Shown: piece by piece, positions 20,242-29,686 of the stretch
How the letters are laid out: each line of letters begins with the position of its first letter
How positions within the stretch are numbered: position 1 is the stretch's first letter
Source: a virus
Length of the DNA stretch: 44,600 nt
Direction: 5' to 3' (one strand)
IMG/VR virus record: IMGVR_UViG_3300047388_000268
Location: 1 to 44,600 of that record
Translations under genes and position numbers: made by a program
Notes under the pieces: generated by a model
What the model was told of the DNA's origin: nothing
The model's input: only the letters and a program-made list of their open reading frames with translations
Database searches by the model: none

Positions 20242-21117
20242 CTAGCCGACCGGAAACGCCGTGAACATCCCGCCATTCGAAGCCATGCCCGCAGCGGCGT
20301 TGGCGACAAACTCGAAATAGTCGGTGCCGTTGGCGTCGACATAGAGGCCGCAGGTGATCGGAACGAGAAACAATGCGCTGCCCGACCCGGAGAGGGCGAC
20401 ACCGCTGACAGGCGTGCCGTTCTTGCGCGGCGTGAGGCTCCAAGTTCCGTTGCCGCCAGATGGCGCTTGGAGAATACCCGTGCACTGAATGAAATAGCGT
20501 CCGGCGGGCGGCGTATAGCGACCGTTGGTGGTGTTGTACCAACTGCCGGTATTGCCCGAGACAATCGTACCGCAAACGACGGGTTGGTTGGTGCCAATGA
20601 TTATGGAACCGTTCCCTGCCGTTACCAGGCCGAGGTTCGGGGCTTTCGTGACCGTGCCGTCACGGTTGAACGTGATCGACTGCTGCAGCACGCCCGCGTC
20701 GCTGTACGAGGACAGCACCAGCGCGCCCGCGCCGTTCACGATCATGCGCCAGTTTTTGAGGTCGACGCCGTTGCCGGTGGCGTTCCACTGGACCTGCGGG
20801 CTGGCGGCGGCCTGGGCGAGCAGGACGGCGGCGGCGAATTGGCCACCCGCCGAGGCGCTGATCGTGATTGCGCCGGTCGTGGTGTTGAGGGTGAACAGCG
20901 GCACGTCGCCGACGGTCGGCGAGACGTACCACGACAGCACCCACGCGCTCGCGCCGCCCGCGGTGTTGATCCACAACATGCCGGGCACGACGTAGGGCGG
21001 ACGCCCGCTCCCCTGGTGCAGCGAGTTGATGGCGCTACGAAACTGGTTGAGGTCGTCGGCAAGTTGGACGCCGTCCACGACATAGGGGTCCATCGTGCCC
21101 CAATCGAACTGGCTCAT
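20242..21117 (-). CDS. Tail fibre/receptor-binding protein with C1q-like C-terminus
   Basis: 291 residues. N-terminus (MSQFDWGTMDPYVVDGVQLADDL) is the attachment type seen in fibres downstream of gpJ. The middle has a beta-repeat segment. The last 140 residues (AGRYFIQCTGILQAPSGGNG, GSGSALFLVPITCGLYVDANG, FEFVANAAAG) resemble a trimeric C1q/TNF-like jelly roll that often binds a receptor. ATG at 21117; weak ribosome site. It is the last structural gene before lysis. Confidence 0.8.
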   Translation of the reverse strand: MSQFDWGTMDPYVVDGVQLADDLNQFRSAINSLHQGSGRPPYVVPGMLWINTAGGASAWVLSWYVSPTVGDVPLFTLNTTTGAITISASAGGQFAAAVLLAQAAASPQVQWNATGNGVDLKNWRMIVNGAGALVLSSYSDAGVLQQSITFNRDGTVTKAPNLGLVTAGNGSIIIGTNQPVVCGTIVSGNTGSWYNTTNGRYTPPAGRYFIQCTGILQAPSGGNGTWSLTPRKNGTPVSGVALSGSGSALFLVPITCGLYVDANGTDYFEFVANAAAGMASNGGMFTAFPVG

Positions 21118-21229
21118 AAGGGTCTGCCCCGTTTTTTTGAAGGTTGGCTTAGATGTCGGCGTGCGTGCGGCCGGCGACAATTTCGGTGATCGTGGTCTTG
21201 GCGACGTGGTTTCCAGACTTCTGTTGTCA
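21118..21229. other. Short gap with coding-like sequence after gpJ
   Basis: Between the fibre and gpJ genes. In the gpJ frame, just after its TAA-TGA double stop, 20 further codons end mostly in G or C (KSGNHVAKTTITEIVAGRT) before a TAA. No start codon fits. May be a remnant of a shorter stop or of a lost small gene. Another open frame from an ATG at 21230 has poor third-position bias. Confidence 0.3.
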
Positions 21230-24200
21230 TTAGCTGTGCCCGCCAAAACCTTGCACGAAATAATCAATGCTGCCGCCGGCGTGCGGCGCGCCGGATGCGT
21301 CGCGGTTCTCGACCTTGAAGTGGTTGCGGTCGCTCTCGGTGATCACGACGTTACCGCCGGGCGCGAGCGACTGGCGCGCGGTGAGCTGCACGGTCGGCGT
21401 CACCAGGAACGGCGCGACGTAGGTCACGGTGAGGTGCCCGGTGCCATCCATCGCCACGTCGCTGCCCTGCACGTTGCGCAGCGGCACCTCGATGATGACG
21501 CCTGCCTGCACGACACGCATCGAGGTCTGGAGGTCGTAGACCGCGCCCACCATGCGCCAGCGGAACGCCTGCCCGGTGATGACGGTCGACTTCAGCGGAA
21601 ACCAGTCGCCATAGGTCGTGCCGTCCATGCTCACCTGGGCTTCAATGCGGCCGTCCCATGCCGTCGAGCTGCCGAGCGCCATCGGCTGCGCCATTGCCAG
21701 CGGTATCCAGTCAGAAATCGAGACATGGTCGCCCTGAGCCAGCGGGGCCTGCGCGGCCAGCGGCACCCAGGTCGCCATGAAATCGCCGTGAGAAAATGAG
21801 CCGTAGCCTTCGAGGTAGCCGGTCATGGTGACGAGTGTCGACGCGCCAAGGTCGAAACCCGCGTCGAAGCTATAGATGCCGACACGCGTCGGTGACTGGT
21901 TGAGCACCGTTGCGCGGTCGCTGGCGAAGATGCCGGGCGGCAGGGGCTCGGGCGCACTTGGCGGCGGCAACACCAGCTCGTCGAGATTGTGATGCCAGTA
22001 CGGGCCAAGGTCGCCCGCCCAGGCCGGCTCCTGATGCTCGTCGAAGAAGATCGAGGTCTCGGTCTGCTGCGGCTGCAGGATGGCCTCGGCCCACTCGGCG
22101 CTTTCCTGCCCGAGGCTGTCGATGGTCTTGACCATGAACGTGCCGGCCAGCGTCGGCGTGTTGATCTGCGTGGTGTTGTAGTCGACGCGGGCTATGCTGG
22201 TGGTGGCGCGCTCCCAGGTGGCGTCGGTCAGCTTCGGCGTCCACTTCACCCAATAATACGCCACGTCGATTTCGCCCGTGACGGTCCAGATCAGCGTCGA
22301 CAGGTTGCCGCCCTGCGGCGTGATGTAGAGCGCGGTCGGCGCGAGCGGCAGCGCGCTGAGGCCGATAGGCGTGAAGTCGTATTCGATGATGGCCGAGCGG
22401 CGGCCGATGTTGTCGAAGGCGCGGATCTGCACCTTCCACGGCCCCTGGCTCATCGCCGGCACATCCTGCGTGACGCCAACCAGCGAACTGAAGCGCAGAT
22501 ACTCGCCGCGCGGCCCCGACATCTCGATCTGATAATTGGAGACGCGCGGATCACTCGATGCCGTCCACGAAAGCACGACGCCGAACTGCACGAGGCCGGC
22601 GCTGTCGCGATAAATGTACTCGGTGTCGGTGACGTTGGTCGGGCCGAGCAGCGGGCCGGTCGGCAGCAGCGAGAACGGCGGCTCCGGGCGCAGCCAGCCG
22701 TAGTCGACATAATCAAACTTCTCGTTGTGATACTCCGTCGCCATCACCTGATATTTGCTGCCGCCTGCGTCCATGATCGAATTCACGCGCCACGGCGTCG
22801 GCTCGACGGCCGGACTGTTGAGCATCCACGCGGAGCCGACCGGGAAGGCGGTCGGGCTCGGCTTGCCGCTGACGACCAGTTGGCCGGTCGTGCCGACCCA
22901 ACTGGAAACGCCGACGCTGTAGACGATAGGCTTCGCGCCTTCGGCCGCCGAGCCCACCGTGACGTAAAGATACCAGCCATATTCAGGGTGGGCATATAAA
23001 TCGGCCGGGGCCTGATCGAGCGTCACGGTGTTGGCGCCGTGGTCGTCGAGCAGTCGCCCGGCAAGGCGCGCGCCCGCCCGGCCCGGATCGTTGATGGCGA
23101 TATAGTCGCCCGGTCGAAGGTCGGCGTTCTCAAGCCCGACCGTGAAGCTCACGACCTCGGTCTCGAACTGCGACGTGTAGATGAACCACCGGCCGACGCG
23201 GATCGCCTGACTGCGTGACGTGCAGCCGAACGCCTGCTGCTGCGGCGCCTCGCGATAGCCCTGTTGCGCGACCAGCGCGGGATCGACGACGAGCTCGACG
23301 GCCGCCTGATACTTGTCGTCGGGATCGACCCAGCCGACCGGCACGGCCGTCCAGCGCGCGCGGATGTCGGTGCCTGTGTAGGTGAACATTCCTTGCTCGA
23401 CCTCGGCCGGCCCGAAGATGCGCGTCGGGTTGGCGATGAGCCGGTCCTGCACGAGAAAGATCGTTCCGTTGGCGAAGTAGAGCGTCGCCAGCATCGACGA
23501 GGCGACGGCGCTCAACACCTGCCAGGCGTCCTGGCGCGTGTTAATCACGCAGTTGCACGTCCAGCGCGGCTCGTAGCCGCCCAGCCCATCGGGAATATAT
23601 TGGTCGTTGTAAAGCTGGGCCTCGTAGAACGACCACTTGTCGACGGCGGTGGCATCAATGTCGCGGCCGACGCCCCAGCGGTCGTTGACGATCAGGTTGT
23701 AGAGCACCCACGCCGGGTTGTTGGTCCACGCGACGTTAAACGTGCCGTCCCAAGTGCCGGGGTCGGTGTGGCCGCGCGAGTCATAGCTCGTCGGGACCTG
23801 TAGCAGGATGCCGTCGAGCAAGTAAGACCGCTGCGGCAGGTTGGGAAATTCCTGCGCGTTCACCGTGACAGCGATCACGCAAGTATCTTCGTAGTTGATC
23901 AGGCCGTCGACGACCTCGGTGTAGGTTGACCAGACCAGATCGTTGGTGATCGTCAGCATGTCATTAAAGTCGAGCCGAATTAGCCGGATGTTAATGCTGG
24001 TGGTCGCGGTCCCGCCCGTCGATACGCCCACGGTCACGAAATAGGGCGACATCGTTTTGCCTTCGATGCGCTCCGTAACGGCGTTGGTCCACACGCCGCC
24101 GTCAATCTGGACGTCGAACGCATAGGCGACGCTCGCCGGGATAACGTCGCCATCGCCCTCCTGCGTATAAAGCGCCGGGATTTCGAGCGTGTAGCGCACC

Positions 24201-24622
24201 GTCGTGATGCGCGGGTCGCTCAAAGTGCGGACGATGGGAATGGCGTAGAGCGTTTTTATGCCGACCACCGTTTCACTCTCGGAGATCGGAAAGCCGACAA
24301 GCGGGTCCTGGAACGGGTACCCGTAACTGAATTGCCCATCAAAAAGCGTAAAGTTGAAATTGCCGGCGGGATCGCAGACCGCCGTGTCGTCGAAATAGAC
24401 GCTGTTCCAGAACTGACCGTTAGTCGCCGTCGTGTGCATGCCGGCGACGATGCCCTCGCTCAGGACCTCGGCAATGCGCGCCGTCGACAGGCTGACCAGG
24501 GTATTAGGGCTTGTCGTCGGCTGATGCGGCGGCGTCTGTGCGGCGGGCGCGCCGCCCTTGCCGGCGCCCTTGCGCGCAATGGTCGGCAGCCCGCGCGGAT
24601 CGGGGATGCGCCGCCGGATCAT
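21230..24622 (-). CDS. Tail tip attachment protein (lambda gpJ-like)
   Basis: 1130 residues, the largest gene. N-terminal two thirds match central tail tip proteins: NTLVSLSTARIAEVLSEGIV, the RWGVGRDID and WQVLSAVASSMLATLYFANG segments, and FGPAEVEQG. Around residues 660-830 there are fibronectin-III-like beta domains. The C-terminal 300 residues carry the host-range region with WVPLAAQAPLAQG and WIPLAMAQPMALG repeats. Binds the receptor and organises the tail end. ATG start in a TGATG overlap with the I-like gene. Confidence 0.93.
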   Translation of the reverse strand: MIRRRIPDPRGLPTIARKGAGKGGAPAAQTPPHQPTTSPNTLVSLSTARIAEVLSEGIVAGMHTTATNGQFWNSVYFDDTAVCDPAGNFNFTLFDGQFSYGYPFQDPLVGFPISESETVVGIKTLYAIPIVRTLSDPRITTVRYTLEIPALYTQEGDGDVIPASVAYAFDVQIDGGVWTNAVTERIEGKTMSPYFVTVGVSTGGTATTSINIRLIRLDFNDMLTITNDLVWSTYTEVVDGLINYEDTCVIAVTVNAQEFPNLPQRSYLLDGILLQVPTSYDSRGHTDPGTWDGTFNVAWTNNPAWVLYNLIVNDRWGVGRDIDATAVDKWSFYEAQLYNDQYIPDGLGGYEPRWTCNCVINTRQDAWQVLSAVASSMLATLYFANGTIFLVQDRLIANPTRIFGPAEVEQGMFTYTGTDIRARWTAVPVGWVDPDDKYQAAVELVVDPALVAQQGYREAPQQQAFGCTSRSQAIRVGRWFIYTSQFETEVVSFTVGLENADLRPGDYIAINDPGRAGARLAGRLLDDHGANTVTLDQAPADLYAHPEYGWYLYVTVGSAAEGAKPIVYSVGVSSWVGTTGQLVVSGKPSPTAFPVGSAWMLNSPAVEPTPWRVNSIMDAGGSKYQVMATEYHNEKFDYVDYGWLRPEPPFSLLPTGPLLGPTNVTDTEYIYRDSAGLVQFGVVLSWTASSDPRVSNYQIEMSGPRGEYLRFSSLVGVTQDVPAMSQGPWKVQIRAFDNIGRRSAIIEYDFTPIGLSALPLAPTALYITPQGGNLSTLIWTVTGEIDVAYYWVKWTPKLTDATWERATTSIARVDYNTTQINTPTLAGTFMVKTIDSLGQESAEWAEAILQPQQTETSIFFDEHQEPAWAGDLGPYWHHNLDELVLPPPSAPEPLPPGIFASDRATVLNQSPTRVGIYSFDAGFDLGASTLVTMTGYLEGYGSFSHGDFMATWVPLAAQAPLAQGDHVSISDWIPLAMAQPMALGSSTAWDGRIEAQVSMDGTTYGDWFPLKSTVITGQAFRWRMVGAVYDLQTSMRVVQAGVIIEVPLRNVQGSDVAMDGTGHLTVTYVAPFLVTPTVQLTARQSLAPGGNVVITESDRNHFKVENRDASGAPHAGGSIDYFVQGFGGHS

Positions 24623-25257
24623 CAGAGGCTCACATTGGTGATGCTGGCCGAGACCACGATGCTGCCGGTCAGGTGGGTGCCGAACACCAGAGGCACCGGG
24701 CCGCCCTGCTGGCTGTTATTGGTGACGCCCTGGAAAAAGAACGACGGTCGATCACCAGGTGCAGCCATGTCGGTCGACTGCTGGCCGGGTTGCACCTGAG
24801 GCGTCGGCGTGAGCAGGCCCGCGATGCCGGTCGCGATCAATCCGACGCCGATCATGGCTATTCCGCCATAGGTCAATCCAATCGAGCTCATTGCTGCCAG
24901 CCCAACGGCGAGCGACGTACCGGCCGTGAACGGTGAAAGCACAACCGCTGCGGCGACGATGGCCACACCGGCAATGATGGTAAAGACGCCCGCGTCGCCG
25001 CCGCGCGGCTGGGTGGCGGGCACGATGTGAACGGCCTGCGCGCCCAGGCTCATGTGCAGTTGGCCGACCGGGATCGCGTTGTCGTAACGCGGCGGCCCGA
25101 CGATAACGCGCCAGTAGCCCGCGCGGATGGCTTCGCGAAAACCCGGTCGCAAGGTGCAAAGCGCGCGCACCGCCTCGGCCGGCGAATGAATGTCGAGGCG
25201 GAACTGGCGGCCGAAGCGCCGACCGGCCTCGCCATAGAGATGCACGTCGCGGATCAT
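24622..25257 (-). CDS. Tail assembly protein (lambda gpI-like)
   Basis: 211 residues. N-terminus MIRDVHLYGEAGRRFGRQFRLDI is diagnostic of the lambda tail assembly I family (beta-grasp). The middle contains two hydrophobic segments (IIAGVAIVAAAVVLSPF and IGLTYGGIAMIGVGLIATG) typical of this family. The C-terminus (GGPVPLVFGTHLTGSIVVSA) is also typical. ATG at 25257 in an ATGA overlap with the K-like gene. Confidence 0.9.
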   Translation of the reverse strand: MIRDVHLYGEAGRRFGRQFRLDIHSPAEAVRALCTLRPGFREAIRAGYWRVIVGPPRYDNAIPVGQLHMSLGAQAVHIVPATQPRGGDAGVFTIIAGVAIVAAAVVLSPFTAGTSLAVGLAAMSSIGLTYGGIAMIGVGLIATGIAGLLTPTPQVQPGQQSTDMAAPGDRPSFFFQGVTNNSQQGGPVPLVFGTHLTGSIVVSASITNVSL

Positions 25258-26015
25258 ACGTGCCTCACCGCCACCACGGCATGCCGCCAGAAGCGGGCGC
25301 GCGGCACCAGGGTCGAGAGCCGGCTGGCGTCCACGGCGCGCGAGCCCGAGGCGTGATGGATCAACAGGTCCTTGTCGACGACCAGGGCGGCGTGCATCGG
25401 CACTTTGTAATTGAAGGCGAACAGCAGGCCGTCGCCGCGCTGCGTCGCCTCCGTAACGGCGATCTTGACGAAGCCGGTCTTCTCGAAGTTGTCGGCGTAG
25501 AGGTTCTGTCCGCGATGCCACCACTCCCAGCCGCGCGGCCATTCGTCGAGATCGACGATGCCGGCCTCGCGATACCAGTCACGCACCAGGCTGTAGCAAT
25601 CGTGCACGCCGTGCCGGAAACCCCGGCCGAGCAGCGGCGCGCGCGCCAGCGTATCGCCCCACGCGAAGCAATCGTAAATCGGCAGGCACATGACCACGAA
25701 CGGGATGCCGAGCTGCTTCTGATAAATCATGTCGTGCTCCGACGGCACGCCGGGCGCGTCGGGATGGCTGTGAAAGAACACCTCGGCATACTTGGCGACA
25801 CGCATGAGCTCGTCATCACTCAGCTTCACGTCTTCGCCCGGCGTGCCGCTGCGGTTTTCGAGCCGCACGTAGACGCCGCGCTCGACGATGCCGGCGGCCT
25901 CGTGGGGATAGACCTCGACGGCGTGGTTATAGGCGGCCTCCGCGACATCGTGCGTCCACGCTTCGGGCATGGCGGGCGACATCGGCGCGGGCTCGCGGCG
26001 GATCGGCAGTTGCAT
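25254..26015 (-). CDS. Tail tip peptidase (lambda gpK-like: JAB + NlpC/P60)
   Basis: 253 residues. N-terminal JAMM metallopeptidase-like motif: E39 in HEAAGIVE, FHSHPDAPGVPSEHD with H82, H84 and D95. C-terminal NlpC/P60 domain: C140 in HDCYSLVRDWY, H208 in HAALVV, H220 in LIHHASG. Such proteins are part of the tail tip and open peptidoglycan during DNA entry. Start ATG at 26015 overlaps the L-like stop. Confidence 0.92.
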   Translation of the reverse strand: MQLPIRREPAPMSPAMPEAWTHDVAEAAYNHAVEVYPHEAAGIVERGVYVRLENRSGTPGEDVKLSDDELMRVAKYAEVFFHSHPDAPGVPSEHDMIYQKQLGIPFVVMCLPIYDCFAWGDTLARAPLLGRGFRHGVHDCYSLVRDWYREAGIVDLDEWPRGWEWWHRGQNLYADNFEKTGFVKIAVTEATQRGDGLLFAFNYKVPMHAALVVDKDLLIHHASGSRAVDASRLSTLVPRARFWRHAVVAVRHV

Positions 26016-26698
26016 CACTTCACCTTTCCGACGCCGGGAAAGAACCATGCCGGCAGTCCTGCCCAGCGACCGAAGCGAAGCGTGCAGCCGTTGAATGAGC
26101 GCGAACACTGGTCGTTCTGATTTCCTGCGGGACGGTCGAGCGTGTCGTAAGCCGCGCCACCCGTGTAGGGACAGGTTGCCTTGCTGTAGTCGAAGCCGGT
26201 CCCCGTCCAGACGCGATAGGTGTGGCCGCAGACATTGCGCAGGATTTGCCGGCGCGGGATCTGCGCGCCTTCCTGGTCCATCCGCGAGGCAAGCTTGAAG
26301 CTGATGCTGATGGCGTTGTGACTGGTCTTCTGCGCAATCACGAACACGTCGCGCGTGATGTAGGCATTAGGGTCGGGCGTCGAACCGTCGTCGAGGAAGC
26401 GCCGCCGCGTCAGGATGCGCGTGATCTGCGCGCCGACCAGCCCGTTGTAGGTGTCGAGCAGCGTGTTGCCCGCGCCAAATAAGTTGCTGATGGTGACAAC
26501 GGGCTGCGGCAGCGCGCCCTTGCTGCTCATCTCGAAGCCCTGGGCTTCCATCGGCACCGGGAAGTATTGCTGGCCGCCCCACATGATCACAGTGTCGAAG
26601 TCGGTGGCGCTGGTGAAGTAGTGGATCGGGCCGCCGAAGAAGGCCATGTCGAGCTGGTAGAGCGTGACGAGCCCGGTGGTGACAAGCTGCTCGGTCAT
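26015..26698 (-). CDS. Minor tail protein (lambda gpL-like)
   Basis: 227 residues. The conserved Cys set of gpL is present: C in NVCGHTYRVW, then ATCPYTGG, DQCSRSFNGCTLRFG, known to bind an iron-sulfur cluster in lambda L. N-terminus (LYQLDMAFFGGPIHYFTSAT) is also typical. Part of the tail tip ring. ATGA overlap with the upstream gene. Confidence 0.9.
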   Translation of the reverse strand: MTEQLVTTGLVTLYQLDMAFFGGPIHYFTSATDFDTVIMWGGQQYFPVPMEAQGFEMSSKGALPQPVVTISNLFGAGNTLLDTYNGLVGAQITRILTRRRFLDDGSTPDPNAYITRDVFVIAQKTSHNAISISFKLASRMDQEGAQIPRRQILRNVCGHTYRVWTGTGFDYSKATCPYTGGAAYDTLDRPAGNQNDQCSRSFNGCTLRFGRWAGLPAWFFPGVGKVK

Positions 26699-27873
26699 GG
26701 CACGTTAAGCGGCTGCGGGTTGAACTGCTGGACGAAGGTGGCCTGCAAGGTGCCGACGACGTCGGTCGTCAGGTTCTTGTCGGTGATCGAGGCCGACCAC
26801 GCATCGGCGGTGACGAACACGTTGCCGTCGCTGTCGGGCGGCTGAAACTGGAAGCCGCGCGCGCCATTCGCCTTCAGAAAGGCGTTCATGTCGTTAAGGC
26901 GGCCCATGCCGACGAACGGGAATTGATAACTCATCGTGGGCCTCACCGGGTCAAGGCCGCGCGTCGAGCGGTGGCAGTAGCCGTCACCGAATTGCACAAC
27001 GTCGACCGCGAGCGTGCTGGTGCGGGCCGCCCCCGGCGCCGGGCACCACTCGTGCGGCCAGGAGGTCGGAAGGACCGATATGCCGCCAGACGCCTGCAGC
27101 GTGAGCGCGTCGAGCGTGATGCCTAAAGTGCCGGTGCGGCGCGCTGTGGTGATGTGGCCGACGCCCGCCAGCGTCAGCCCGCCCAGGGTCGCCGACAGCT
27201 TGCCTTTGACGTAAGCCTTGCCGTTGCTTCGCAGCGTCAGCGTGTCGAGCGTCGCCGCCAGCACGCCGGAAGAGATCACCCCGCCCGTGATGCTGCCAGC
27301 GCCCGCCAAGGCGAGCGGCGAGAGCGTTGCCGCTAACGTGCCGGTGAAGACGTGATTAGTCGCCGTGCCGGCGGCAGCGAGCGCCAACGACCCGAGCGCA
27401 AAAGGACCGGCGAGCGGCTTCGCAGACGCCAGGGGCGTCCACTGCACCATTTCCGCCGATGTCGCACCAAGCGTGCCCTGCACAAGCACGCCCGCCGAGC
27501 CTGAAAGCGCGAGCGGGCCAAGCGTCTGCGCCAGCGTGCCATGCGAATGATTGACGACCGTGCCGGTGCCAATCAGCACCACCGGGAACAGGGTGCCGGC
27601 GGCGGTGCCCTGGACCGTGACCTTGCCGGTTAAGGTCGGGTTGAGCGCGCCGAGCGTGACGCCCAACGTCCCGGTGAAGATTTGATTGCGAACCGTGCCG
27701 GTGGCCGCGAGCGTCAGCGGCGATAGTTGATACGGACCTGCAAGCGGCTCGGCGGTGGCCAAAGGGCGCCATTGCGCCATCGTCGAGTGCGCCAGGTGCC
27801 CCGTCGTAGGCGGCGGCGGAAAGCCCGTGAGCGCCGCCAGCGGGCCAAAGGCAATCGGGCCGCGACCAAGCAT
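26695..27873 (-). CDS. Second gpM-like protein with N-terminal repeats
   Basis: 392 residues. Residues about 1-270 consist of repeated Gly/Thr/Leu/Ala units such as GTLAATLSPLALAGAG and GTLGITLDALTLQASG, about eight copies, with two copies of a W-x-PLA-x-A-x-PLAGP motif. The last 115 residues (FGDGYCHRSTRGLDPVRP, NVFVTADAWSASITDKNL, GTLQATFVQQFNPQPL) are a full minor-tail-protein-M domain, closely similar to the separate M gene at 30106-30477. The fusion joins a fibre-like beta-repeat shaft to a tail-tip adaptor. Confidence 0.85.
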   Translation of the reverse strand: MLGRGPIAFGPLAALTGFPPPPTTGHLAHSTMAQWRPLATAEPLAGPYQLSPLTLAATGTVRNQIFTGTLGVTLGALNPTLTGKVTVQGTAAGTLFPVVLIGTGTVVNHSHGTLAQTLGPLALSGSAGVLVQGTLGATSAEMVQWTPLASAKPLAGPFALGSLALAAAGTATNHVFTGTLAATLSPLALAGAGSITGGVISSGVLAATLDTLTLRSNGKAYVKGKLSATLGGLTLAGVGHITTARRTGTLGITLDALTLQASGGISVLPTSWPHEWCPAPGAARTSTLAVDVVQFGDGYCHRSTRGLDPVRPTMSYQFPFVGMGRLNDMNAFLKANGARGFQFQPPDSDGNVFVTADAWSASITDKNLTTDVVGTLQATFVQQFNPQPLNVP

Positions 27874-27884
27874 GGGCTATCTCC

Positions 27885-29684
27885 TCACGGCACCACCTCT
27901 TGAATGACGATGCTGGAGGCCAGGACGCCACCGAAATTGCGATTACCGCTATTTCCGTTGAAGGTGGTCGTGCCCGCATTGTTACCGCCCGCCCGAACTC
28001 TAAATGTCGTACTGCTCGTGGTGCCGCTGGTCATCGCGTGACGTAGCGAGCCGGTCACCGGAGAGGTCCCGGTCGGCATCGTTGTCGTGGTTACCGCCAA
28101 AGCATTGGCTGTCGCGTCCTGGAACAGGGCGACGATCAGATTGTTGGTGACACTGGACGAAGCAACGAGCACCACCTCGATGATCAGTCTGCTGGTCGCG
28201 CTCTTGGGCGTGATCGCCAGCGTCATATACTGGTCGCCCTCAGTGATCTGCGGGATGGTGTCGTCGAACGGGATCTGTGTCGTGCCGGTCGCCAGCGCGC
28301 CCGTCTCGACGCTGACGGTTTGCAGCAGCTTGTTCGTCGCAGTGCCGACCGCCGTCGCCACGAAGGCCGTCGTCGCGATCTGAGTGTCGTTGGTGCCCGG
28401 CGCTGGCGTCGGCGCGTCAACTCTGCTGCCCATTAGCGCCAACGGCTGGTACGAAGTGACCCCGGTAATGTCGACGCCTTGCATAGAAATGCCGCTGGCG
28501 CTACTGACGATGCGTAGGGCTTGGGTCGTACCGGCAAAGAACCCCAGCCAATTACTGTCAGTGCCACGCACTTCAAGCGACTGCGATACACCGGCCGTAC
28601 CGATGACAGTGATGCCAGTGCCGGTGACGGACAACTTCGCAACGCTGCTGACGTTAAACTCGTGGTAGCCAATCTCGGCGTTGTAGTTCAGACGGTCGGT
28701 CAGGTACCCGATGTACCCGACACGCGAATTATCAGGGTCGCGTATTTCAAGGTATCCCGAATTAGTCGTGCTGCCGTTGTTGAGTGCAGCGGCGCCATAG
28801 CCGGATGCACCTGCTTTGACGGCCACGTTAGCATTAACCGTGCTGCTGAACGTCGCCGTCGTGCCGGTGAGCGTCCCGTTGGTGTTCAGGCTGCCGACAA
28901 AATCATGGTAGCCAACATCGGCATTGTAAACGAGCCGATCAGTAAACAGGCCGATATAGCCGACGCGAGTTCCATCTGCCTTGTCGAACTCGATGTATCC
29001 GGCATTAGTCCCGCCACTGTTTAATTTCGCCGAGCCAGTACCGCTGCCGCCAGCCTGCGCGCTGGTGGCAAACGTCGCCGTCGTGCCGGTGAGCGGGCCG
29101 CCCAGAAGCAATGTCCCCCATGTGCTGCCCGTCCAGTAGCCCATGGCCGTCGTATCAGTAAGCGCCTCTGGTTTGACGGTGAAGAACTTGCCGCCGCTTG
29201 AATTTAAAACGATGAAACTGTCGACAGCGTCGGTCCCGTGAACGCTAAACCTGTTCGATCCTCCATTCGTACCGGCATCCACACTGCCGTTGAATGTCGC
29301 CGTCGTGCCGGTCAGCGCGCCGGTCAGCGTGCCGCCGGCGAGCGGTAGAAACGGGCCGCCTATTCCAACCTTGTTGGCGAAGTAATAGCCGATGACATCA
29401 ATGAAGACCGACTTTGCGTTGGCCGCGAAGCTCACCAGGGCGCCGGCATTGGTCGAGGCGCGCACCGTCGAGCGTGTGACGGTGTTGGCGGCGCTGTAAG
29501 TGCCTTCGCCCGTCTCCCAGGCGCCGGTAATCGGATCGTAAATCGTGTAGTAAAACGCGTCGCCAACCGCGCACGCCGTCGAGAATGTGCGCCAGCCGAG
29601 CGGCGAGGTGCCCGACAGCGTGAGCGCGCCGGTGCCCGCCGTTACCGAGGTATCAAGCACGCGGTCGGCAAAGACCCAGGCCAT
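27885..29684 (-). CDS. Tail fibre protein, 599 aa
   Basis: N-terminal 100 residues (AWVFADRVLDTSVTAGTGAL and GEGTYSAANTVTRSTVRAS) are the common fibre N-terminal domain. The shaft has LTGTTATF repeats and two 40-residue repeats around TRVGYIGLFTDRLVYNA and SRVGYIGYLTDRLNYNA. The C-terminus (about 430-599) is a beta sandwich with LRHAMTSGTTSSTTFRV resembling head domains that bind receptors. It is inserted between M and L in the lambda order. ATG at 29684, two bases after the upstream stop. Confidence 0.85.
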   Translation of the reverse strand: MAWVFADRVLDTSVTAGTGALTLSGTSPLGWRTFSTACAVGDAFYYTIYDPITGAWETGEGTYSAANTVTRSTVRASTNAGALVSFAANAKSVFIDVIGYYFANKVGIGGPFLPLAGGTLTGALTGTTATFNGSVDAGTNGGSNRFSVHGTDAVDSFIVLNSSGGKFFTVKPEALTDTTAMGYWTGSTWGTLLLGGPLTGTTATFATSAQAGGSGTGSAKLNSGGTNAGYIEFDKADGTRVGYIGLFTDRLVYNADVGYHDFVGSLNTNGTLTGTTATFSSTVNANVAVKAGASGYGAAALNNGSTTNSGYLEIRDPDNSRVGYIGYLTDRLNYNAEIGYHEFNVSSVAKLSVTGTGITVIGTAGVSQSLEVRGTDSNWLGFFAGTTQALRIVSSASGISMQGVDITGVTSYQPLALMGSRVDAPTPAPGTNDTQIATTAFVATAVGTATNKLLQTVSVETGALATGTTQIPFDDTIPQITEGDQYMTLAITPKSATSRLIIEVVLVASSSVTNNLIVALFQDATANALAVTTTTMPTGTSPVTGSLRHAMTSGTTSSTTFRVRAGGNNAGTTTFNGNSGNRNFGGVLASSIVIQEVVP

Positions 29685-29686
29685 GA

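Noticed and set aside
21230-21267. Longer start for the 291-residue fibre protein
   Set aside because: Would run into the end of gpJ and give an atypical N-terminus; ATG at 21117 fits the family.
28850-29320. Repeated GTCGCCGTCGTGCCGGT elements as DNA-level regulatory repeats
   Set aside because: They encode the LTGTTATF shaft repeats of the fibre in frame, so protein repeats explain them.
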